NCBI RefSeq assembly: GCF_014646875.1
Contig: NZ_BMOC01000006.1
Span: 84,661-148,660 of the forward strand
Direction of reading: 5' to 3'
DNA length: 64,000 nt
Source: Halobellus salinus
GTDB lineage: Archaea; Halobacteriota; Halobacteria; Halobacteriales; Haloferacaceae
The notes beneath the pieces were generated by a model. That model searched no databases and was not told where the DNA came from. It saw only the letters and a list, made by a program, of their open reading frames with translations. Shown in pieces: positions 54,675-63,840 of the stretch. The translations under genes were made by a program, and so were the position numbers. The number at the start of each line of letters is the position of its first letter. Positions within the stretch are counted from its first letter, which is position 1.

Positions 54675-56081
54675 GTGCCGCCCGAAACTGCACTCCTGCA
54701 AGCAATCGTCAATGGCATTGCAACGGGCAGTATGGTTGCCCTTGGTGCGATCGGACTCTCGATGGTCTACAGCATCGCGGAGGTCCCAAACTTCGCACAC
54801 GGTGATCTGCTCACTCTAGGCGCGTATATGGCGCTCCTGGTAAACAAGCCGGGGAACGTTCCCCTGTTAGACACACTGACCACAGGTGGCCAGTCGGCGA
54901 CGATGGGGGGGACTGCCGTCCTTTTCGCGCTCGGCGTGGTTGCGACTCTCGGAGCGATCTATATGCTCGGTGGCGTCGAGGCGTTGCTGGGGTCGTTTTG
55001 GCCGGTCGATGTGCCCGGAGGCGCTGCGTTGGCGGTCCACGTCGGACTCGGAGCAGCCGTCGGTGCCATCGCCTCGCTTGGTGTTCCATCGATAATCGCG
55101 GCGATGCTGTTTTCGGGCATCGTCGTCGCCGCCCTCGGACCGCTCCAGGAACGCTACGTCTTCGGGAAGTTCCGTGCGAAGGACATCTCCCTCGCGATGA
55201 TGCTGGTGGTGTCGTTAGCGGTGGCGTTCGTGCTCCGGTTCACCATCCAAACAGTGTTCGGCAGCACGACCCGCAGTTACTCGCTCCAACCGGAAGTGGA
55301 GGTGTTTGGAAACAGCATCAACATGGTTGTCGTGAAGTTCTTCGACTTCTACGTCACGGGTGGCGGCTTCCTGCTGAACGTCTCCGACCCTGTCAGCGAG
55401 GCGGTGCTGTTCAACGGAGTGTTCTCCTGGGTGAGTATCCTGCTGATGTTCGTCGCGGCCGCCGCCGCAGGCTACGCCGGTTACCGGTATCGGCGCGGGA
55501 CGCGGGCGATCCTCGGTCCATACCTACTTGGAACGATCGCCGGGATACTCGCGTTCGCAGTCATCGGCTTTTTGACGAACTCACCCGGTCCGGTTCCCCA
55601 AAGCCCGATCCACAGCACGCGCGTGCGACTCTCGGTACTTAATGGCGCCATCATCGTCTTGGCGCTCGGGATGATGGGCCTGCTCCACACGCTGTTGCGC
55701 GCGACGAAGGTCGGGAAGGCGATGCGGGCGACAAGCGATAACCGCGACTTGGCGGAGATCCGCGGCATCGACGTCGACCAGGTCACGATGGGTGTCTGGG
55801 TGATCGCCGGGTTGTTCGCCGGGGTTGGCGGAGCCACGCTGGGCGTCCTGTTCGGAACGCTCAAGATTACGATGGGATTCTTCATCCTGTTGCCGATGTT
55901 CGCCGCAGTCATCCTGGGTGGCATTACGATCTACGGCGCACTGGTCGGTAGCTACATCGTTGGCCTGGCGATGGAAATCGGGATCTTCGCGCTGCCGTTG
56001 GGCGCGACGTACCGCACCCCGATGGCGTTCGTGGTGCTGATACTGGTCTTGCTTCTCAAGCCGGAGGGAATTACGGGGTAA
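54675..56081 (+). CDS. livH: LIV-type ABC permease LivH, enlarged
   Basis: A 468-residue membrane permease of the branched-chain amino acid (HAAT) ABC class. The hallmark NGIATGSMVALGAIGLSMVYSIAEVPNFAHGDLL start and the EAA-like RATSDNRDLAEIRGIDVDQV region near 355 are clear. It is about 170 residues longer than usual: a first insert (about 59-135) with two extra hydrophobic segments and a second (about 255-325) with two more. Start is GTG 54675. First gene of the importer, four bases before livM. Confidence 0.92.
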   Translation: MPPETALLQAIVNGIATGSMVALGAIGLSMVYSIAEVPNFAHGDLLTLGAYMALLVNKPGNVPLLDTLTTGGQSATMGGTAVLFALGVVATLGAIYMLGGVEALLGSFWPVDVPGGAALAVHVGLGAAVGAIASLGVPSIIAAMLFSGIVVAALGPLQERYVFGKFRAKDISLAMMLVVSLAVAFVLRFTIQTVFGSTTRSYSLQPEVEVFGNSINMVVVKFFDFYVTGGGFLLNVSDPVSEAVLFNGVFSWVSILLMFVAAAAAGYAGYRYRRGTRAILGPYLLGTIAGILAFAVIGFLTNSPGPVPQSPIHSTRVRLSVLNGAIIVLALGMMGLLHTLLRATKVGKAMRATSDNRDLAEIRGIDVDQVTMGVWVIAGLFAGVGGATLGVLFGTLKITMGFFILLPMFAAVILGGITIYGALVGSYIVGLAMEIGIFALPLGATYRTPMAFVVLILVLLLKPEGITG

Positions 56082-56085
56082 TACA

Positions 56086-57789
56086 ATGGCAACTGCTGAT
56101 ATACTCGTGTCGCTGGTCGTACTGGCGATGTTCTACTCGATCCTGTCGCTCGGGATGAACATCAAATACGGACACACCGGACTGCTCGACTTCGGTCACG
56201 TCGGGTTCTACCTGATCGGCGCGTACACCGCCGCGCTCCTCGTCATCCCGGCGGACGTCGGGGGGCCCAGTACGGTCTACCTGTTCGGGCTGGACCTCCC
56301 GTGGGTGGTGGGCGTCCTCGCAGCGATGGTCGTGGCTGGTATCGTCGGAGCGATCGTCGCGTTGCCGACGATCCGCCTCCGGGAGGACTACCTGGCGATC
56401 ACGGTGTTGGGCGTCGCGACCATCTTCCAGCGGATCATCCAGGCGGAGACGTGGCTGGCCAACGGCCCGGACGCGCTCCGGGGCATCACTCCGCCACTCA
56501 TCGACAAGTTCCCGGTCGACGGGCAGTCAACCCTGGGACTCGTCCTCATCGCGCTCATCTGCGGTACGGTCTGGGTGCTGACGACGCTGGGTCTCGGACG
56601 GATACGGGAGACCCTCGCGGAGGCCGACCGGTCGGTCGTCGGGGGGGCGACCGACACATTGTACGCGATCGGCCTGCTCGGAACCGAACGGGTGCTCGGA
56701 ACCGAGCGCATGGGCGATTCGACCGGTGAAAACGTCTCCGAGCCGACAACTATCGGGTCCGAGGCGACCACGCAGTTTCGGATGTCGGTCTTGGCGGGCG
56801 GTATCGTCGCCGTTGCCACCGCTATCCTGGCTGGGATCAGCACCCGGGGCGGTCTCTTGGCTGTTGGAACCATCATCTCGGTGTACACCTGGCTCGTCCT
56901 CTTGGCAGGAATCAACAGTTACGCCAACTTCGACGGAATGGATTACGTCGCCACGCTCGCGTTGGGGACCGGTTATATGCTGGCGTTGGCGCCGATGTAC
57001 TACCTGGACTCGTTGATCATCTGGCTTCCGCTGACGCTGGGCGCGTTCGCGGCCGTTATCGGGGGTACCGTGTACCTCCGCCGGAACTGGTCGCGGTTCT
57101 CCGCACGTCCGTTCAGGTACGGGTTGTTCATCGGCGTCTGGTTCGGTGCCATCTGGTACTTCCCGATCCAGGTGCTCACGCCGCTTCTCGACGGGAACCT
57201 AATGAGCGCCGCGACCACCGTGTTCAACAACGTGGTGTGGATGCTATCGTTCTCCGGCCAGACGCCGCAGGTCGGGTACTCGCGGTTTACCCTTTTCCTG
57301 TTCGGTAGCATCCTCCTGGTGGTGCTGTACCTGATGGAACTGATCGTCGAGTCACCGTTCGGTCGCGTCCTGCGAGCGGTCCGCAACGACGAGCGCGTCG
57401 TCAACTCGCTGGGCAAGGACCCGTTCCTGTACAAGATCCAGAGTATGGCGCTCGGATCGGCGCTCGGCGGCCTCGCCGGCGCGCTGGCGGCAATGTACTT
57501 CCAGGTGCTCGTCTTCACGATGTTCGCTCCGCGCGTGACGTTCATCGCGCTACTGATTATGTTCCTCGGCGGCGTCGGCAACAACCGTGCGATGATCGTC
57601 GGCGCGTTCCTCTTCTGGGCGTTCCAGACGGCGACAACCGAACTGGCCGGGTTCGTCGCAACGGACCTCCGAACGAACTTCCAGGCGTTCCGGTTCGTCC
57701 TGATGGGGCTCCTGTTCCTGCTGATCCTGTACTACCGGCCGCAGGGGCTCATGGGCGAGCGGTCCAGAGCGGAGGTGAGCGAACAGTGA
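56086..57789 (+). CDS. livM: LIV-type ABC permease LivM, enlarged
   Basis: A 567-residue permease of the same class. The conserved N-part (YGHTGLLDFGHVGFYLIGAY) and C-part (ESPFGRVLRAVRNDERVVNSLG, MFLGGVGN) are far apart because of an insert of roughly 200 residues (about 165-385) with several extra hydrophobic segments. Usual LivM proteins have about 320-420 residues. Its stop overlaps the GTG of livG. Confidence 0.92.
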   Translation: MATADILVSLVVLAMFYSILSLGMNIKYGHTGLLDFGHVGFYLIGAYTAALLVIPADVGGPSTVYLFGLDLPWVVGVLAAMVVAGIVGAIVALPTIRLREDYLAITVLGVATIFQRIIQAETWLANGPDALRGITPPLIDKFPVDGQSTLGLVLIALICGTVWVLTTLGLGRIRETLAEADRSVVGGATDTLYAIGLLGTERVLGTERMGDSTGENVSEPTTIGSEATTQFRMSVLAGGIVAVATAILAGISTRGGLLAVGTIISVYTWLVLLAGINSYANFDGMDYVATLALGTGYMLALAPMYYLDSLIIWLPLTLGAFAAVIGGTVYLRRNWSRFSARPFRYGLFIGVWFGAIWYFPIQVLTPLLDGNLMSAATTVFNNVVWMLSFSGQTPQVGYSRFTLFLFGSILLVVLYLMELIVESPFGRVLRAVRNDERVVNSLGKDPFLYKIQSMALGSALGGLAGALAAMYFQVLVFTMFAPRVTFIALLIMFLGGVGNNRAMIVGAFLFWAFQTATTELAGFVATDLRTNFQAFRFVLMGLLFLLILYYRPQGLMGERSRAEVSEQ

Positions 57790-58757
57790 GCGACGCACCG
57801 ATCCTCGAAGTCGAGAACCTGCAGAAGAAGTTCGGCGGGATCACTGCTGTCGACGGCGTCTCGTTCACGCTTGAGACCGGCAAGATCACGGGCCTGATCG
57901 GGCCGAACGGCGCAGGCAAGACGACAACGTTCAATCTCATCAGCGGCTTCTACAAGCCCACGGGCGGCACCATCCGGTTCAACGGCACCGACACACAGGA
58001 GATTATGCGGCCGTCGTCGGCCGAACGGTCGATCTGGACCGGTGCCTCCGCCAGTAGCATCGGGATCCTGGGGATCGGGGCGGGACGAGTGCTGTTCGGC
58101 GCGTCCCCCAGCGTCCTAGCCGGTGGCGCGGTCGTCGGAGCCGGTGCCGGTATCGGCCTGTACCTCGGCCAAGGCGCCTACCGGAACCGAAGCGAGGGCA
58201 CCAAGCACTCCCGGCCGTTCCAACTCGCACAACAGGGGATGATCCGGACGTTCCAGATCACACGGGAGCTCACCGAGATGACCGTCCTGGAGAACCTGTT
58301 GCTCGCCCCGCAGGGGCAGATGGGCGAAAACATCGTCAACGCCGTCGTCAGACGGGACGCGGTCGCGGAGGACGAACGACAGCTCCGCGAGCAGACCGAG
58401 GAGGTTATCGACCTTCTTGAACTCAACCATCTCCGCGACGAGGAGGCCGGAAACCTCAGTGGCGGCCAGCGGAAGCTACTCGAACTCGGTCGCGTGTTGA
58501 TGCTGGAACCGGACCTGGTCCTGCTTGACGAGCCGGTCGCGGGCGTCAACCCCTCGCTCACCGACCGAATTATGGACGCGATCACCTCAATGCGGGACGA
58601 AGGCTACTCCTTCTGCATCGTCGAACACGAGATGGACGTTATCATGGAGATCAGCGATCGAATCGTCGCGATGGCCGAGGGTAAGAAGATGGCCGAAGGC
58701 CCACCCGAGGAGATCCAGGAGAACCAGCAGGTCCTCGAATCCTACCTCGGCGGGTGA
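57786..58757 (+). CDS. livG: LIV-type ABC ATPase LivG with hydrophobic insert
   Basis: A 323-residue ABC ATPase. Walker A GPNGAGKT at 39-46, Q-loop in MIRTFQITRE near 153, signature NLSGGQRKLLELGR near 230 and Walker B DLVLLDEP near 252. Between the first strand region and the Q-loop (about 74-143) sits a 70-residue Gly/Ala-rich hydrophobic insert (SIGILGIGAGRVLFGAS, AGGAVVGAGAGIGLYL) absent from ordinary LivG. It has the look of a membrane hairpin in a protein expected to be soluble. Start is GTG 57786. Confidence 0.93.
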   Translation: MSDAPILEVENLQKKFGGITAVDGVSFTLETGKITGLIGPNGAGKTTTFNLISGFYKPTGGTIRFNGTDTQEIMRPSSAERSIWTGASASSIGILGIGAGRVLFGASPSVLAGGAVVGAGAGIGLYLGQGAYRNRSEGTKHSRPFQLAQQGMIRTFQITRELTEMTVLENLLLAPQGQMGENIVNAVVRRDAVAEDERQLREQTEEVIDLLELNHLRDEEAGNLSGGQRKLLELGRVLMLEPDLVLLDEPVAGVNPSLTDRIMDAITSMRDEGYSFCIVEHEMDVIMEISDRIVAMAEGKKMAEGPPEEIQENQQVLESYLGG

Positions 58758-59176
58758 CCCGCTTCGGGGTTGGCCCGCGTCGCCTCCACTTACCGGTGCC
58801 CCGGCCGGAGGGTCGCAACGGCCCGGACAACGTCGCCGATCCGAACGCTATATCGGTGGGCGTATTTATGCTCGAAAACGTCGCTGAACGATGACCGGGT
58901 CGCTCACGGTCCACACTGCTTCAGTCCTATGCCCCCGCAATCGGATGGATAGCCGGTAGCAACCACTGCCGTTCCGTCGGCGCTACCGGGACAGGCCTCC
59001 CCGTCGCAACTACGACAAACGCTCACCGAATCGATACACCGTGCTTATTCTTATGATAATTCTGGACCGACAGTGTAAATACATAAGTTACTCCAGTTTG
59101 ATAGACTTTATCACGGTGATGTGCCTCATGAAGGTGCAGATGGCGAACGTGGCAATCAGCCGTATCGGTGATAAGT
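58758..59176. promoter_or_regulatory. Leader and control region of the binding-protein gene
   Basis: 419 bases without a large gene. AT-rich boxes are at 58850-58868 (GCTATATCGG, CGTATTTATG), 59042-59052, 59077-59090 and 59105-59113 (GACTTTATC). The binding-protein mRNA thus seems leadered: GGTGAT (59167-59172) is a Shine-Dalgarno site four bases before its ATG. A small upstream frame with its own GGTGAT occupies the leader. Confidence 0.5.
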
Positions 59177-59184
59177 ATGTCTGA
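59128..59184 (+). CDS. Possible 18-residue upstream ORF
   Basis: MKVQMANVAISRIGDKYV, preceded at seven bases by GGTGAT (59115-59120), a Shine-Dalgarno match. It ends eight bases inside the binding-protein gene, overlapping its start codon, so the two starts would compete or be coupled. The peptide has no special codon run, so attenuation by a particular amino acid is not indicated. Confidence 0.35.
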   Translation: MKVQMANVAISRIGDKYV

Positions 59185-60613
59185 GGAGAACACGGACTCT
59201 AACGGAAGTCGTATTAACCGTCGACACTATCTAGCGATGACCGCAGCCGGCGTCTCCGCGATCGCGGGTTGTTCCGGTGGTGGCGGTGGTGGTGGCGACG
59301 ACGAGGCAACCGAAACCGACGCGTCCACAGAAATGGACGATAGCGAGATGGAAGACGGCGGGGAGATGACCACGACGTCGGAGAGCGACATGGGCGGCGA
59401 GGCGATCCCGCTCGCGTCGTTCTGTCCGCTCTCCGGGGCGGGCGGCGCCTTCGGTCCGGGGCAACAGGCGGGGTTCAACCTCGCTGTGGAGGATATGAAC
59501 AGCGCCGGTGGTGTGCTTGGGGGGCGGCAGTTCAACCCCATCAACCGGAACACGGAGACGAAGCCGTCGCGTGCCGCCTCAAAGCTCCAAACGGTGATCA
59601 GTAACGAGAATATTGAGGCGTTCGTCGGCACGTGGTCCAGCGGCGTCTCGGCGACGCTGGCTCCGATCGCCGCGGACAACGAGATCATGCAGATGGGGAA
59701 CGGGACCACGAGCCCGACCCTCGCCTCGCAAGGATGGGTCGATACCGACGACGGCCAGCTAAAGTACATGGGCCGTACCTCGCCCAACGACGGCGCCCAA
59801 GGTATCGCAATGGGCGGAGTTATGAACGATACGATCGAGGCCGAGTCGGCGGCATTTATGTACGTCGATAACCCCTACGGTGCGGGCCTGGCCCGAAACG
59901 CGAGCGACGCGTTCGACGGCGAAACCACCGCGATGGTGCCCGTCGCGAAACAGACCAGCGACTACTCGTCGGCGCTGGACGAGGTGTTCGCCGACGACCC
60001 GGACGTGTTCGGGCTCGTCGTGTACCCGGCCAACGGCCGATCGATCCTGAAGCAGTGGAACCGCGGCGGCTACGGCGGCACCCTGCTGATGTCGGAGTCG
60101 ATGTTCCTGCAGGACCTCTTCAACGACCTGTCGGACATCGTGGCGGACTCGTACATCACGACGGTCCGGCCGAACCGAAACCCGTCCTACGAATACTTCA
60201 ACGGGGCGCTGCAGACCCGGATGGACCAGGAGCCGACGACGTTCTCGCATCACTCCTACGACTCGGCGATGCTCATCGGCCTGGCTGCGCACAAGGCGGG
60301 CGAGTTCAGTGGGACCGCGATCGCGCAGAACATCCAGTCGGTCTCGCGGCCGCCGGGTGAGGAGATCTTCGCCGGCAGCGAGGAGTTTGAGAAGGCCAAG
60401 GGGCTCATCGACGAGGGTACGGAGATCAACTACCAGGGTGCGTCCTCGAACACCAACCTGAACTGCTTCGTGGAGCCGTACAACCGGTTCTCGGGCAACC
60501 GCCTCGTGTCGGGCGACAGCGGCATTGATGTCGAGCGCGTCTCGTCAATCCCCGCGGACTTCTTCGAGGGCAAGCTGTACAGCGACGATATGATCTCGGA
60601 GTTCTGCAACTAA
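59177..60613 (+). CDS. livK: LIV-type substrate-binding lipoprotein
   Basis: A 478-residue extracellular binding protein of the branched-chain amino acid class. It has a Tat signal with lipobox (NRRHYLAMTAAGVSAIAGC), then a Gly/acidic linker to about 75, then the periplasmic-binding fold (IPLASFCPLSGAGGAFGPGQ). Export is folded, by Tat, with lipid on the Cys, as usual in haloarchaea. It should set what the importer takes up, but the residues that bind the ligand cannot be read by eye. ATG 59177 has a Shine-Dalgarno site; three more codons lie in frame upstream. Confidence 0.93.
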   Translation: MSEENTDSNGSRINRRHYLAMTAAGVSAIAGCSGGGGGGGDDEATETDASTEMDDSEMEDGGEMTTTSESDMGGEAIPLASFCPLSGAGGAFGPGQQAGFNLAVEDMNSAGGVLGGRQFNPINRNTETKPSRAASKLQTVISNENIEAFVGTWSSGVSATLAPIAADNEIMQMGNGTTSPTLASQGWVDTDDGQLKYMGRTSPNDGAQGIAMGGVMNDTIEAESAAFMYVDNPYGAGLARNASDAFDGETTAMVPVAKQTSDYSSALDEVFADDPDVFGLVVYPANGRSILKQWNRGGYGGTLLMSESMFLQDLFNDLSDIVADSYITTVRPNRNPSYEYFNGALQTRMDQEPTTFSHHSYDSAMLIGLAAHKAGEFSGTAIAQNIQSVSRPPGEEIFAGSEEFEKAKGLIDEGTEINYQGASSNTNLNCFVEPYNRFSGNRLVSGDSGIDVERVSSIPADFFEGKLYSDDMISEFCN

Positions 60614-60744
60614 GCGGACCTCCCGACGCTTCCCGATTTTTTATGCTCCCAGCGGATCCACACCCGCAGCTACGCGAAACGCGCCGACCGCGGACTCGCA
60701 ACCAATCGGTACATTGAGTATCCATCACAATACAGGAGTGACAA

Positions 60745-61458
60745 ATGGGGATTCTCGAAGTGTCGAATCTCACGACCGGATACGGAGACGTAGAGATTGT
60801 CCACGGTGTCGATATCGAGGTCGAACCCGAAGAGATGGTCTGTATCATCGGCCCGAACGGCGCCGGGAAGTCCACGCTGATGAAGGGAATTTTCGGACTG
60901 ATCGACCGCTGGGACGGCCAGGTCGTCCTCGACGGGCAGGATGTGACGGACTACCCTCCACACGAGATGACGAAGGTGGGCGGTAGTTTCGTGCCTCAGC
61001 GTAACAACATCTTTCCGAACCTCACCGTTAGGGAGAACCTCGAAATGGGAGCGTACACAGAGGAAGACGTGGATGAGACCGACTACCAGACGGTGTGGGA
61101 CCGCTTTCCTATCCTCGAAGAGCGGCAAAACCAGAAGGTCGGCAACATGAGCGGCGGCCAACAGCAGATGGTCGCGATGGGTGCCGGGCTGATGATCGAT
61201 CCGGACATCCTGCTTGTCGACGAACCGAGCGCCGGCCTCGCACCTGATCTCGTCGAGGAGATGTTCGAGCGGATTCAACGGATCAAAAACCAGGGAACGT
61301 CGGTTCTGATGATCGAGCAGAATGCCCGGCAAGCGCTGCGGTACTCCGATCGCGGGTACGTCCTTGATCAGGGCGAAAACAGTTTCGTCGGCACCGGGGA
61401 AGAACTTTTAGACAGCGACGAAATCCAGGAGCTGTATCTCGGCCAGGCCGGCGCGTAG
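60745..61458 (+). CDS. livF: LIV-type ABC ATPase LivF
   Basis: A 237-residue ABC ATPase of normal LivF size. Walker A GPNGAGKS near 37, Q-loop FVPQRNNIFPNLTV near 83, signature MSGGQQQMVAMGAG near 137 and Walker B DILLVDEPSAGLAP near 155. Unlike LivG, LivH and LivM it has no insert. A GGAGTGA Shine-Dalgarno sequence lies five bases before ATG 60745. Gap of 131 bases from the binding-protein gene contains ATTTTTTATG near 60640. Confidence 0.94.
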   Translation: MGILEVSNLTTGYGDVEIVHGVDIEVEPEEMVCIIGPNGAGKSTLMKGIFGLIDRWDGQVVLDGQDVTDYPPHEMTKVGGSFVPQRNNIFPNLTVRENLEMGAYTEEDVDETDYQTVWDRFPILEERQNQKVGNMSGGQQQMVAMGAGLMIDPDILLVDEPSAGLAPDLVEEMFERIQRIKNQGTSVLMIEQNARQALRYSDRGYVLDQGENSFVGTGEELLDSDEIQELYLGQAGA

Positions 61459-61537
61459 CCGCGGTCCCGACCCTGTCAGGGAACGTCGGCCCCGCCTTCC
61501 ACGCTGCGTTGCCGACGGCTTCAGCGCGTCGACACCG

Positions 61538-62404
61538 CTACGCCTCCTCGATCTCGAACACACGGGCGTCGCACGCTTGGCAGGTCACCACGAGAACATC
61601 GAGCGAGCGACAGCACGATTCGACGACGGACTGATCGACAGCCACGGGACCGTCACACGAGGGGCACCGCTCGAGAAAGAGCCGCAGTCCGGAGAGGATC
61701 CGCCCCCGGGACTGTACGGTGACCGACGGCCATACCCCGTATCGTCGCTGGAGAACGTCCGCAGCAGCCGTGTCCGCGAGTAACGCGGCACGGGACTCCC
61801 ACAGCCCCACGCGCCGGCCGTCCACCCGTGCGAGAGACGCCTCCTCGTACTCTTCGACTGACAGTCGGTCCGGATCGACATCCAGCACCGTGGCCACGTC
61901 CGCCCGGGTCGCATCGGCGCTCCGCAGGTGTTCGATCTGCTCGCGCCACGCGGCCCGGAACGTGTCGGTCAGACAAAGGTCGTCTAGATCGTCGCACTCG
62001 GTCACCGCACCGGCGTCCAGCAGCACTGCCTCGACATCGACCTCCTTTCCGGAGGCGTCACCCGGAGGTGCGTCGGTCCCCGCCTTGTCGGCGCCGTGAG
62101 GATCGGCTGGTTGTCCGTTCCGATGCTCGAACCGGCGGAGGACCCAGTCGGGGAAGTAAGTCTCTGTCAACCACGGCGTTCCAGGGACGAGATACCCGCG
62201 GAGGTAGATGGCCACCTCGAAGACGACGAGTGCGCCTCCGGCGAGTACTGCTGCAGCACTGGGCCCGAGCGGTGCGGCGACCGCCCCGACCGCAACCGCC
62301 GCGGCCACCGCGAGAAGGCTGTTCACAACAGTACACGGCGTACATCTGTTTTCACCGGTGTACTGGGGCTCACGGACCCGATCAGGGATGCCGATGCGAG
62401 CCAT
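61538..62404 (-). CDS. Haloarchaeal membrane protein with zinc ribbon
   Basis: A 288-residue protein starting MARIGIPDRVREPQYTGENRC. It has a CTPC motif near 21-24, two membrane helices (about 27-45 and 48-64), a polar middle with an acidic DDLDDLCLTDTFRAAWREQI segment, and a C-terminal four-Cys zinc site (CPSC near 249 and CQAC near 277). I recognise it as a conserved haloarchaeal protein with no known function. It diverges from the editing-enzyme gene; CTTCATATCG lies about 28 bases upstream of its ATG. Confidence 0.82.
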   Translation of the reverse strand: MARIGIPDRVREPQYTGENRCTPCTVVNSLLAVAAAVAVGAVAAPLGPSAAAVLAGGALVVFEVAIYLRGYLVPGTPWLTETYFPDWVLRRFEHRNGQPADPHGADKAGTDAPPGDASGKEVDVEAVLLDAGAVTECDDLDDLCLTDTFRAAWREQIEHLRSADATRADVATVLDVDPDRLSVEEYEEASLARVDGRRVGLWESRAALLADTAAADVLQRRYGVWPSVTVQSRGRILSGLRLFLERCPSCDGPVAVDQSVVESCCRSLDVLVVTCQACDARVFEIEEA

Positions 62405-62512
62405 CACTCCTATGTGAGGTGTGGCATCGATATGAAGGTTTTCGCGACGGACACCACTCGTCGATACGGGTGACCGACACGCATATTCCATCCGCGTCCG
62501 AGAGAAACCGGT

Positions 62513-62995
62513 ATGCATCCTCGTTCGAGAGAGTTTCGCCGGCGCGCCGCCGAGGAATTCGACTTCGAGGTGGACGTCCACGAGTTCCCCGAAGGGACGA
62601 AGACCGCGGCCGACGCTGCCGACGCTGTCGGCTGCGACCTCGCACAGATCGCCAGCGCTATTGCGATGCGAGCAGGAGACCGACTCGTGGTAGTCGTTAC
62701 CAGCGGTGCGAACCGCGTGGACGAACACAAACTGGCTGGGCTTGTGGGCGTCGACGAGGCCGATATCGGAATGGCTGACGCCGACGCAATCAAGGACGCC
62801 CTCGGGTGGGCAATCGGGGGCGTGCCGCCGTTCTGTCACGACACGCCGGTTCCGGTTTACATAGACAGGACGCTCACCGACTTCGACACGGTGTGGGCCG
62901 CCGCAGGAACGCCCCAGACACTCTTTCCCGTCGATCCGACGAAGCTGCGGACGTACGCGGACGCCGAGTCCGTTGACGTCGCCGCTCAGACGTGA
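62513..62995 (+). CDS. YbaK/ProX-type aminoacyl-tRNA editing protein
   Basis: A 160-residue protein of the YbaK/EbsC fold, free-standing deacylases that remove wrong amino acids (Cys or Ala) from tRNA-Pro or related tRNAs. The family residues are in CDLAQIASAIAMRAGDRLVVVVTSG (about 42-66, Lys usually at the QIAKSL position is Ser-Ala here), HKLAG near 78 and GGVPPFCHDTPVPVYID near 103. The GxxPP loop is intact. A GCATATTCC box lies about 28 bases upstream. Its place beside a proline-type catabolic island is suggestive only. Confidence 0.87.
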   Translation: MHPRSREFRRRAAEEFDFEVDVHEFPEGTKTAADAADAVGCDLAQIASAIAMRAGDRLVVVVTSGANRVDEHKLAGLVGVDEADIGMADADAIKDALGWAIGGVPPFCHDTPVPVYIDRTLTDFDTVWAAAGTPQTLFPVDPTKLRTYADAESVDVAAQT

Positions 62996-63089
62996 CTGAA
63001 CGCTGTGGTCGTGGGGAACCGCGCTATGCTGTGGATTTCCGCCCCGGGTCCGGTCCCAGTCGGCGAGTTGCAGTCAACCGAACTGCATG

Positions 63090-63840
63090 AGTGTACCTGC
63101 CGACCTGCAAACTAATATGGTCGAATCGGAAGTCCTCTGCTTCGATGTCTACGGATCTATACACAATCAGCCCCACGTACGCGACTGCACCGCCGTTGGC
63201 CGCCGCGAGCGACGCTACCGCGAGACAGCCGCTACACGTCATAAGCGACAGGGCGATTGCAGGTTCGCACCCGAAGCGGCCCGAGACGACCCCGCCGGCG
63301 ACCCCCCGGCGCTGTCCCCGAGTGCCACGAGCGACGCACCAGTCATGGCCGCAGTAGCCGGGAGTTGTGCGGCCTCGGCGGACGCGACTGATTTCCCGGC
63401 GATAATCAACCCGACGCCGTTGATAACGACAAACATACCCTACAACAGCCAAAACTGCTAGGTTCAAACCGCCTCCCGCCACGTGTACTCGCTCATCGCG
63501 TCCGACGAGGGTGGGGCGTCCGGGTGTTCGAGTTCCGCATCCCGGGCGCGCGAGTCGCCGCTGACATTCGCGTCCGCAGTCGATCCTGGATCAGTGCTTG
63601 TGGTGGGTTCCAATTCGGCGTTCTTTCATCCGTCAGGATCTCAAAAACGGAATACCGACGAGCGTTGTGACGTCGACAATTGCGGCCAACCCGAGCATCG
63701 TCTCGACGATGTCCGCGGTAACGCGGCCACGAGCGAGCGGAACTATGAGGAAACTCGCGCCCGCGTACGCGAACCCAACCAGACCAGTCGCCAGTCCGCG
63801 CCGGTCGTCGAACCACCTCGCCGGGGTGGTGATTGCGACA
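63090..63840 (-). pseudogene. MFS transporter pseudogene (OFA/oxalate-formate antiporter-like)
   Basis: Broken pieces of a major-facilitator transporter on the minus strand. The first piece (63840 to 63633) reads ARWFDDRRGLATGLVGFAYAGASFL, an MFS loop and helix. A piece with NWNPPQALI follows in another frame. Next comes EYTWREAV-stop-T-stop-QFWLL-stop-GMFVVING, with TGA at 63464-63466 and TAG at 63458-63460 and 63440-63442 in one frame. A further frameshift near 63300 leads to VVSGRFGCEPAIALSLMTCSG. The N-terminal part is missing, cut off by the mini-element at 63841. The gene is clearly dead. Confidence 0.85.

Noticed and set aside
63087..63461. Plus-strand frame of 124 codons
   Set aside because: Opposite strand of the MFS pseudogene; no family features.
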